From assembly GCF_002843355.2 (NCBI RefSeq), contig NZ_PJAI02000002.1, forward strand, positions 1 through 64,000: a DNA stretch of 64,000 nucleotides, written 5' to 3'. Positions 20,701-32,700 of the stretch are shown in pieces. Positions within the stretch are counted from its first letter, which is position 1. Every line of letters begins with the position of its first letter. A model generated the notes under the pieces. That model was not told the origin of the DNA. It was given only the letters and a program-made list of their open reading frames with translations, and did no database searches. The DNA is from Colwellia echini (GTDB taxonomy: Bacteria > Pseudomonadota > Gammaproteobacteria > Enterobacterales > Alteromonadaceae). The position numbers and the translations under genes were made by a program.

Positions 20701-23700
20701 CTGTGGTATTATTTTCTGCAGCAAAGTTATCGCTTAACTCAGCTTTAAATACAGGGGAGTTAATATCATCGGTATAACCAATTAATGTTTTACCGTCATC
20801 ACTCAGGCTATATAACACCGGAACATCAGCAACAGTTAAAACAGGTTGTTGCTCAATATTATTGAAAATAACACTAATAATATTATCAGAACCAATCGCG
20901 GTAGAAATGTTACCGGTTGCCGTTTTTTCACCACTTTTCAATTCAGCTTCGTCGATTGATATGGCTTCTATTTCGTCAAACTCTGGGTTAGCACCATCGT
21001 TGATTGAATAAGAAATATCCCCTGTTGAAATCACCGTACCATCTAAATCTTCGGCAGTTACCGTTAGTGGTAGTGTTAATGTTTCGTTATTAATATGATC
21101 AATTGGAGCTAATTGATCAAATGATAACATTGCGAGTAAATCATCGTTATTTTGCTCAGCAGTTAACGTTAGTGTAAATACCGTTGTTTCTCCCGCTAGA
21201 GCCGTTATTACATTACCATCTTCAGATGCTTCATAACTTAACGCTTGTCCATTACTCGTTAAATTAACGCTAAGTAGTTTACTGATGGTGTTACTGGTAA
21301 ATGCTATGCTGTCAGGCAATAACGTATCTGAACCCGCAATAATATCAAAGTTATAGGTGTTGGTACCTCTAGCATCAATATCTGTTTCAACATAGCTCCA
21401 GCTTACATCTGACATTACACCTGCTTTACCATCTTCAATGGTAAAAGTTGCTACAGCAGAACCGGTTGAACCATCGAAGTCAATAACGTCATAAGTTAAT
21501 TCAAAAGATTGTTCGACAGTGTTATCTAAATTATCAATAGCATTAAATGACCAAGCACCTAGTGAATCAACAGTGATTTGACCGTATTCAAAATCAATTG
21601 TCACATTACTGCCGGTAGTAATAGCATAATCATTACCCAGTAAGTTGACAGAAGTGACTGTTAATGGACCTTCTGCGGTAAAGTCATTGCCGGTTAAACT
21701 ACCTATAGCGCTTTCATTTTCGATGACAGAATATTCATCGTCATTGGTTACTGGTGGTGAATCTAATATTTCAATATGAGTTGGTAAAATAACAACTTCA
21801 GTTGTTCCGTCTTCATCAGTTTGCACCGCTTGTAGATCAACAGAAGTATTTAATACACTGGTTAAGGTATCAGGGTTGTCAACGGCTTCAAAAATGGTTA
21901 TCTGTAATTCTGCCGCAAATAGGATTTTAATTTCCATCACTACTGAAGAGTCACTTTCACGAATAACCGTGAGCGATTGTCCATCATCAGCAACAGTGAT
22001 GTTGACTGTGGAACCAACAGACGTTAATTGCGATAATGCCTCTTGGGAATTACTTAATGTAATTTCAGAATCTGTGGTTAGAGCAGGGTTGTTCAGCGAA
22101 ATAACATGAGATTTTGTTTGTGAACCCGTTTCAGCGACGATCGACTCAATAAAGACATTTGTTTGTACTATATCGATAATAGGCATATCATCGGTCGCGG
22201 TATTACCTGCTAAATCAGTTACAGTTGCAGTGACTTGCCAAGTTTTTTGTGAACTTAAGCCTGATATATCAATACCACTGACTAACCATTGACCAGCACT
22301 GGTTACTGAACCTGTAAAGTCTAAACTTGTTGTGCCATCGGTTATAGTAACGGTAACTGCTTGACCTACTTCAGCGTCGGTAGTACCAGAAAACTCAGTA
22401 ATTTCATTATTACGTAACGCACTAATATCAATACCATTTTCACCAGTGTCTATATCGATTACTACTTGCGTGTCTATGGTTGCTGTATCATTGTTGGAAA
22501 CTATGTTACCTGCTATATCCTTAACTGTTGCAACAGCGGTTAATAAGCCATCTTCAAAGTTTGATAAGTTAGGTGATATTGACCAAGTTAAATCATTATT
22601 TACTGTGGTTGTGAAGGTTTGTGAATTATTTTGACTGTCAGTCAATACAACTGAAACTGTTTGACCTGCTTCAACATTACTTACAGAGCCGGTAATAAGA
22701 GTAGGGCTTACTTCATCAAGTATTAGAAGCTCATCGTCACCAGAATCAATGTTAACCTCAATACTGGCAACAGTGTCTTTTTCAGTAGTCGTATTAGTAC
22801 TTGTAGGGTTTCCTGCCACATCATTGACTGTTGCTGAGTAAGTTAATGTACCATCGTTCAGTGTTGATAAGTCGACATCTATTGTCCATAGACCATTATT
22901 TACTGAGGTTGTTTCAATAATCTCTTCTTCACCATCGGTGATAGTAATAGTTACGGTTTGATTATCTTCAATATTTGTTACCGTACCTGATATGGCAACG
23001 TTAGTTACTTCATTTGCGTTAATGATGTTATCAACAGTATCGGCAGACGTATCAACTGCTATGGTTATATCTGCTTGTGTATCTTTTATATGAGTAACTT
23101 CTGCGTATGCATCGTTACCTACTGAATCGCTAACATTAACACTATAGGTTAACTCGCCATCAGTAAGACTACTAAGATTTGTGTCAATAATCTCCCAAGT
23201 AGAGGCATTGACAGTTGTAGTAAAAGAGAGTTGCTTATCGTCACTATCGGTAATAGTTAAAGTAACTTCGCGACCATCTTCAACGTTAGTCACTGTACCT
23301 GAGATATCTACTGCGCTTTGCTCTGCGGCATTAATGATATTGTCAGTAGTATCAGCATTGGTATCTACAACAATGCTGATCTCTGCTGTGGTATCTTTTG
23401 TACTTGTAGTTTCAGCGGTCGCTAAGTTACCGGCGATATCGTTAACATTTGCGGTATATGTTAGTGTGCCATCTGCTATTGTTGTAATATCTGCAACTTC
23501 CACACTCCAGGTATTGTTGCTCACAATTGCTGTAAAGCTTGCTGTTGTTACACCATTGCTTACGATAACACTTACTTGTTGACCATTTTCAATATTGGTT
23601 GTTGTCCCAAAGATATGAACCGCTGGCGTTTCATTCGTGTTAATGGTCTCGTCATCAACATCTGCTGAGGTATCAACTTCAATGGTGATTGTTGCTTGTG

Positions 23701-26700
23701 TGTCTTTCTCGGTTGTTGTTGTTACTGTCGCTGGATTACCTGCATCATCATTAGCCGTTGCTGTATAGGTTAGCTCGCCATCACTTAACGAAGAGAGATC
23801 AGCATCGATGATAGTCCATATTCCATTAGCTACACTTGTTGTTAAACTAATATCTTTACTAGTATCACCATCACTAACTACCACAGTGATATTTTGACCA
23901 TCTTCAATACCAACAACTGTTCCTGAGATAGTTACTTGTGCTGCTTCTATGGTATTAATGATATTGTCTACGGTATCTTGTGAAGTATCTACAGCAATAG
24001 TCATTATTGCTTGAGTATCTTTAACAATGATAGTTTCTGTACTTGCATTATTGCCAACAAGATCAGTGGCTGTTGCAGTAAAGGTTAGGTTGCCATCATC
24101 TAAGGCTGCTAAGTACTTATCTTCAACAATCCATTGACTATTATTGATGATAGCAAGATAGGTAAGATCTTTACTGGTATTGCCGTCACTTACCACTAGA
24201 GTTATTGTTTGGCCATCTTCGATACCAGAGACGGTACCTGAAATAGTCACTTGCTCAACTTCCAAAGCGTTGAGAATATCATCATCAACATTTTGTGATG
24301 TATCAACGTTAATGGTTATCTCAGCCAAAGTATCTTTATTGGTTGAGGTTACTGCGGTTGCGGGGTTACCTGCAATATCATTAACCGTCGCTGTATACGT
24401 TAAATTACCATCAGCAAGGTTTGATAAATCCGCGTCTTCAATACTCCAAGTATTGTTATCAACGACTGTGGTAAAGGTTTCTGAGCTAGTACCATCATTG
24501 ACAATGACGGTAATTTGTTGGCCATTTTCAACGTTTGTGGTTGTGCCAAAAATATGAACGGCAGGGGCTTCTGCGGCGTTAATTACAGAATCAGCTTTAT
24601 CTGCTGTGGTATCGACACTGATGGTGATGGCTGCTAGGGTATCTTTACCTGAGTTAGTGTCAGCCGTCGCTATATTACCCGCAGCATCGTTAACTGTTGC
24701 GGTATAGGTTAAATCAGCATCTGGTAACTCTGTTAAATCAGCCGCATCTATGCTCCAACTATTATTGTTAACCGTTGTAGTGAAAGCTTGAGAAACGATA
24801 CCGTCAGTTACCACAACATTGAGTGTTTGACCGTCTTCAATATTTGTGGTGGTGCCATAAATATGTACCGCAGTGACTTCTGCGGCATTTATTACCTGAT
24901 CAGCGGTATCTGCAGCAGTGTCGACGTTAATGGTAACATTTGCTTGTGTATCTTTTTCGGTAGTTACTGCTGCACTCGTTGGGTTACCTGCAACATCGTT
25001 AACTGTCGCGGTATATGTTAATTCACCGTCGGTGTGTGAGCTTAAATCGGCATTTGTAATTGACCATTCACCATTATTAACCGTTGCTGTGAAACTAAGA
25101 TCTGCCGTATTAGCATCATTATCACTAACAATAACAGTAACTTGTTGATTATCTTCGATATTAGTAACAGTACCAAATATGGTGACAGTTGGAGCCTCTA
25201 CTGAGTTGATGACATCATCAGCAGTATCAGCAGAGCTATCTACTTCAATAGTGATTGCTGCTTGGCTATCTTTTTCTATAAGGATTTGAGCAGTAGCAGG
25301 ATTGCCGGCAATATCTGTGGTCGATACAGTATAAGTTAGTTGACCATCTGCAAGGTTTGATAAATCAGCATCAGTCACTGTCCATTGACCCGAAACTATT
25401 GTTGTTGTAAATGATTTCTCAATTGTGCCGTCAGTAACAAGTAGTATAACCTCCTGACCATCTTCTATATTACTGACATTACCCGATATAGTAACGGCTA
25501 TAGCTTCAGCAGCATTGATGACTGCATCATCAGTATCAGCTGTTGTGTCAACACTAATATCAATAGTCGCTTGAGTGTCTTTGTCTTTAATGACTTGTGC
25601 GCTTGATGTATTGCCACCTAAGTCGGTAACTTGGGCACTAAAAGTTAATGGCCCATCGTTTAGGCTTGATAAGTCAGCATCATTAATATTCCATTCGCTA
25701 AGACTGTCAGCAGCAACTGTGGTATTAAAAGTTAACTCGGTTGTACCATCTGATACAGTCACAATAATTGGTTGTCCAGCCTCAACATTACGCACTAAAC
25801 CAGAAATATCTACTTGGCTTGCTTCAGCGGCGTTGATCACTTGATCAAAAGTATCTTCAAAAGTATCAACAAAAATGGTTATACCGTTGCTAGTATCTAG
25901 TAGGGCATAGTCATTAGCGATAACAGGGTTGCCAGCTTGGTCTGAGACACTCGCTTGCACCGTAACGCTGCCATCTTGGAAGTCAGAAACATAATCACCG
26001 TTACCGTCAATAGTGCCGACATTAGCGCTAGCTTGCCAGGTTAAATCGGCATTTACTGTAGTAGTAACACTGCGTTCTAAACCGGCTTCGTCAATTAAAG
26101 TAATCGTGATTTCTTGGCCAGCTTCAATATTGGTTACTGTGCCTGAAACCTCAAGTGGTTGCATTTCTTCTGGGATCAAATAATTATCATCACCAGAGTC
26201 TATGACAACGGTAATGGTGGCTTGCGTATCTTTACCTGTTGAGGTTTGTGCAGATGTTAAGTTACCCGCAAGGTCGCTGACACTGGCTTCGTAAGTTAAT
26301 GTGCCATCAGCTAAACCTGATAAGTCCGCATCAGTTATAGTCCAGCTACCGTTTATTACGGTTGTTTCAAATTTTGCTTGGTTAGTGCCATCGCTAACGA
26401 TTAAGGTAACTTGTTGATCGTTTTCTACATTAGTGACAGTACCTGAGATGGTAACTTGTGTTGATTCAACGGCGTTGATCACATTATCAATAAAATCTGC
26501 AGAGGCATCAACCTCAATAGTAATGGCTGCTTGAGTATCTTTTTCTGTGGTCGTAGTAGCACTTGCAGGGTTACCTGCAACATCGATTACGCTTGCAGTG
26601 TAAGTTAATTCACCATCTGTTAAGCTAGTTAAGTTAGCGTTAGTAATTGACCAAATGCCGTTATTTACTGTAGCAGTATAAGTAACATCAGCAGAATTTG

Positions 26701-29700
26701 CATCAGTATCACTGATGATAATAGTTACTTCTTGGTTATCTTCAATATTGGTTACAGTACCAAAAATAGTAACATTTGCTGCTTCGGCTGCATTAATCAC
26801 ATCGTCTACTGTATCTAATGAACTATTTACTTGGATAGTTACTGCTGCTTGAGTATCTTTTTCTGTGATGGTTTCTGCGCTCGCTGTATTACCAACAAGA
26901 TCGATAACGTTAACAGAATAAGTCAGTGGGCCATCAGCAAATGTTGATAAATCTGCATCATTAATAGACCAAGCACCAGCTATCACAGTGGTATTGAAGG
27001 TTTCTTCATTCGTGCCATCAGTAACGGTTAAGGTGATTGCTTGACCATCTTCTACGTTAGTAACATCACCAAATATACGTACTTGGCTGACTTCGGCTCC
27101 ATTAAGTATGGCATCATTAACATCCTCTGTAGTATCGACATTAATCGTAATTTCAGCGGTTGCATCTTTAAGTGCTGTTGTTTGTGCATTTGCTGGGTTG
27201 CCTGCTAAATCTTGAACCGTGGCAGAGTAGGTGAGTTGACCATCAGCAAGTGATGATAAATCAGCATCAGTTACTTGCCATGCGCCGTTATTTACCACAG
27301 CCGTAAAGGTAAGATCTTTGTTCGTATCACCGTCACTAACAACCACAGAAACTGTTTGGCCATTTTCAATATTGATAACGGCACCAGAGATAGTTGTACT
27401 TGTCGCTTCTGTTGCGTTAAGGGTATCGTCAGCAATTTCAGCAGCAGTCTCGACATTAATAGTCAGGGCTGCTTGTGTGTCTTTTCCAGTTACCGTTGAA
27501 GCTGTAGTAGGGTTGCCGGCAATATCTTTAGCACTGGCGCTATATGTTAATTGACCATCGGTTAAGCCAGATAGGTCGGCATTATTAATAACCCATAAAC
27601 CGTTAGTGACAGTGGTGGTAAAAGTAAGTTTAGGTGTATTTGCATCGTTATCATTAACAACGACAGTCACTGTTTGGTTATCTTCTATACCTGCAACAGT
27701 TCCAGAGATGGTAACTAATGGCGTTTCTACAGCATTGATGGTTTCATCAGCAAAGTCGGCAGAGCTATCGACGTCAATCGTAATAGCTGCTTGAGTATCT
27801 TTTGTTGTGGTTGTCTGTGTTGTTGCTGGATTACCTGCGACATCATTAACGCTTGCGGTGAAAGTTAATTCACCATCAACAAAGTTTGATAAATCAGCAT
27901 TGCTAACCGTCCATTCACCAGAAACAACTGTCGTAGTAAACGTTTTTTCAAGGGTACCGTCAGTGATGATTAAGTTGACCGTTTGACCGTCTTCAATATT
28001 ACTAACTGTGCCTGCAATCGTCACTTTATTGATTTCAGCAGCATTGAGTAAAGCATCTGCAATATTTGTAGAAGTATCTACTGTGATATCGATACTCGCT
28101 TGTGTATCTTTATCTTTAATGACTTCAGCGGTAGAGGTATTGCCACCAAGATCGGTTACTGAAGCTGTAAAAGTTAGCGGGCCATCGTTTAGGCTTGATA
28201 GGTCGGCATCTTCTATCTTCCACTCACTGACCACAGCGCCAGAAACTGTGGTGAAAAAGGTTAAATCCGAAGTGTTGTTATCGCCGTCAGATACGGTTAT
28301 GGTAATAACTTGTCCTACTTCAACATTACGTACTAAACCTGAGATAGTAACTGTGTTAGCTTCCGCCGCGTTGATCACTTGATCGAAGGTATCTTCAAAG
28401 GTATTAACAAAAATAGTAATGCCATTAGAAGTATCTAATACGGTATAGTCATTCGCTATTGCGGTATTACCCGCTTGATCTGAGACACTTGCTTGAACGG
28501 TAACACTGCCATCTTGGAAATCTGAGACATAGTTACCATCGCCGTCGATATAACCGACATTGGCGCTAGCTTGCCAGGTTAAATCTTCATTTACTGTGGT
28601 TTCAACGCTGCGTGCTAAACCCGCTTCATCAATTAAAGTGACGGTAATAACTTGACCCGCTTCAACATTAGTCACTGTACCTGAGACTTCAAGAGGCTGC
28701 ATTTCAGACGGGATCAAGTAATCATCGTCACCTGAATCGATAACAACAGTAATAGCGGCTTGAGTATCTTTACCGGTTGTAGTTGTTACCGTTGTTGGGT
28801 TGCCTGCAATATCAATGACACTGGCGGTGTAAGTTAATTCACCATCTGCTAATTCGGATAAATTAGTATCTGCTAAAGTCCACAAACCGTTGATTATACT
28901 TGCGGTAAAACTAAGCTCTTTGTTGTTTTTATCACTAACGATTACTGTGATTTCTTGATCATCTTCAACACCCGTGACAGTACCTGAAATAGTCACTTGT
29001 GCAACTTCGGCGGCGTTAAGCACGTTATCACTTTTGTCTTGTGAAGTGTCAACGGTAATGGTTATTTTTGCTTGGGTATCTTTACCTGTGGTAGTTTGTA
29101 CCGTTGCAGGGTTGCCAGCAAGATCATTCACATTTGCTATATAAGTTAAATCACCATCAGGAAGTTGTGATAAATCAGCAGCTTCGATATTCCAAGTATT
29201 GTTATCGACAGTCGTGGTGAAGCTTGCGGTTGCTGAGCCATTACTGACTATAACAGTAATCGTTTGACCGTTTTCGATATTGCTTGTGGTACCAAAAATA
29301 TTAACGAGAGGGCTCTCAGCGGTATTGATAGTTTCATCAGCAAGATCGGCAGCAGTATCTACTTCAATGGTAACGCTAGCTTGGGTATCTTTTGTGGTAG
29401 TCGTTTGTACCGTTGCAGGGTTGCCAGCTATATCATTGACTGTTGCGGTATAAGTTAATTCGCCATCAGCAAGACTTGATAAATCAGCGCCTGTGATCGT
29501 CCATTGTCCAGAAACAACTGTGCTATTAAAGCTTTTTTCAATGTTACCGTCAGTAACAACCAGCTTAACTGTTTGTCCGTCTTCGATATTACTCACAGTG
29601 CCAGTAATAGTGACTGTGCTAATTTCTGTCGCATTTAATACAGCGTCAGCTACATCAACAGAAGTATCAACACTAATATCGATACTAGCAAGAGTGTCTT

Positions 29701-32700
29701 TTTCTTTAATAACATCAGCGGTTGAAGTATTACCACCTAAGTCGGTTACTGAGGCTGCAAAAGTTAACGGTCCATCCATCAAGCTTGATAGATCGGCATC
29801 ATCTATGCTCCACTCCCCAAGTACTTCATCCTCGACCGTGGTAGTGAAGGTTAAATCAGCAGTATTGCTATCGCCGTCGGAAACGGTAACGGTAATAGTT
29901 TGTCCAACTTCAACATTGCGAACTAAGCCTGAGATATCAACTTGCCCAGCTTCTGCAGCATTGATCACTTGATCGAAAGTATCTGCAAAGGTATTAACAA
30001 AAATCGTAATGCCGTTAGTGGTATCAAGAGAAGCATAATCGTTGGCAATAACGGTATTACCTGCTACATCCGACACACTGGCTTGCACGGTAACATTACC
30101 ATCTTGAAAATCGGAGATATAATTACCATCAGCATCGATATAACCGACATTGGCGCTAGCTTGCCAGGTTAAATCGGCATTTACTGTCGTGGTAACACTT
30201 CTGGCAAGACCCGCTTCATCAATTAAAGTAATGGTAATAACTTGGCCGGCTTCTACATTGGTTACTGTGCCTGAGACTTCCAGAGGCTGCATTTCTGATG
30301 GAATTAAGTATTCATCATTACCAGAGTCGATAACCACAGTGATACTTGCTTGGGTATCTTTACCTGTAGTGGTTTCAACACTTGTTGGATTACCAGCAAT
30401 ATCGTTAACACTTGCTGTGTAAGTTAACTCACCATCAGCTAATGTTGATAAGTCTGTATCTGTAAGCGTCCAAATTCCGTTGGCAACCGTTGTGGTAAAG
30501 CTAAGCTCTTTATTATCTTTATCATTAACGATTACTATGATTTCTTGATTATCTTCAACACCAGTAACTGTGCCAGAAATAGTCACTTGTGTAACTTCAG
30601 CGGCGTTAAGTACGTTGTCACTGGTGTCTTGAGTAGTATCAACGGTAATGGTAATTTCAGCTTGTGTATCTTTAGTTGTCGTCGTTTGTGCTGTAGCGGG
30701 GTTGCCAGCAATATCGTTGACATTAGCAGTATAAGTTAGTTCGCCATCGGGTAATTGTGATAAGTCGGCGTCTTTAATGCTCCAGACATTGTTATTTACT
30801 GTTGTGGTAAAGCTTGTTGTTGCAGTGCCATTGCTCACTATTAAGGTAATTTCTTGACCGTTTTCAATATTAGTGGTGGTACCAAAAATATCGACAGTAG
30901 GGCTTTCAACGGCATTAAGAGTTTCATCGACAACATCTACTGAGGTGTCTACTTCAATACTAATACTAGCCTTGGTATCTTTTGAAATCGTTGTTTGCGC
31001 GCTGGTTGGGTTACCTGCGACATCATTAACACTTGCAGTGTAAGTTAAATCACCATCAGCAAAACCGGATAAATCAGCAAAAGTAACTGCCCATTGACCA
31101 GCAATAATAGTTGCTTCAAAGTTTTTCTCGATAACTCCATCAGTAACTAAGAGGCTAATCGTTTGACCATTTTCAATGTTGGTAACAGTACCTGAAATGG
31201 TTACTTGACTGACTTCGGCTGCATTTAACACAGCATCATTAGTATCTGCTGAGGTATCAACACTAATATCGATACTCGCTTGGGTATCTTTTATTTTAAC
31301 AACGTCAGCGGTTGACGTGTTACCACTAACATCGGTTACAGATACACTAAAGGTAAGCGGGCCATCATTTAGGCTGGTAAGGTCGGCATCATCGATCTTC
31401 CATTCACTTAGCACAGGACCAGAAACTACTGTGGTGAAGGTTAAATCAGCTGTGTTGCTATCACCGTCAGAAACAGTTACCTCAATGGTTTGTCCGTCTT
31501 CAACATTACGCACTAAACCTGATATATTAACTTGTCCCGCTTCAGCGGCGTTGATTATTTGATCAAAAGTATCTTCAAAGGTATTTACAAAAATCGTAAT
31601 GCCGTTGCTAGTATCTAATAAGGTATAGTCGTTTGCTATCGCGGTATTACCCGCTTGGTCAGCCACGCTAGCTTGTACGGTAACACTACCATCTTGGAAA
31701 TCTGAAACATAATCACCGTTTGTATCGATATAACCAACATTAGCGCTAGCTTGCCAGGTTAAATCGGCATTTACTGTCGTGGTAACACTTCTCTCAAGAC
31801 CCGCTTCATCAATCAAAGTGACGGTAATAACTTGACCCGCTTCTACATTAGTTACTGTACCTGAAACCTCAAGAGGTTGCATTTCCGTCGGGATCAAATA
31901 ATCATCATCACCTGAGTCGATAACTACTGTGATACTGGCTTGGGTATCTTTACCTGTGGTGGTTATCGCAGAGGTTGGGTTACCGGCAATATCACTGACA
32001 CTTGCTGTGTAAGTTAATTCACCATCGGCTAAAGTTGATAAGTCTGTATCAGTAAGCGTCCAAATTCCATTGGCAACCGTTGTGGTAAAGCTAAGCTCTT
32101 TATTATCTTTATCATTAACGATTACTGTGATTTCTTGATTATCTTCAACACCAGTAACTGTGCCTGAAATCGTTACTTGTGCAACTTCAGCGGCGTTAAG
32201 CACGTTATCACTTTTGTCTTGTGATGCGTCAACGGTAATGGTTATTTCTGCTTGGGTATCTTTACCTGTGCTGGTTTGTGCTGTTGCTGGGTTGCCGGAA
32301 ACATCATTAACGCTAGCGGTATAAGTTAGCTCACCATCGGGTAATTGTGATATGTCGGCATTTTTTATGCTCCAAGCATTGTTATTAACTGTGGTAGTAA
32401 AGCTTTGTATTAATACTCCATTGTTAACAAGAACAGTGATCTCTTGCCCGTTTTCAATATTAGCTGTTGTACCTGAAATAGTTACTTGAGTACTTTCTAC
32501 AGCATTGATGGTTTCATCAGCTACATCTACAGAGCTATCAACTGCGATAGTAATACTAGCTTTTGTATCTTTACCTGTTACAGTTTGAGCACTTGCTGGG
32601 TTGCCGGCAACATCATTAACAGTTGCGCTATAGCTAAGTTGTCCGTCAGCTAAGCTTGAAAGATCTGCTTCAGCAATAGTCCAGGTGCCATTTGTTACGT

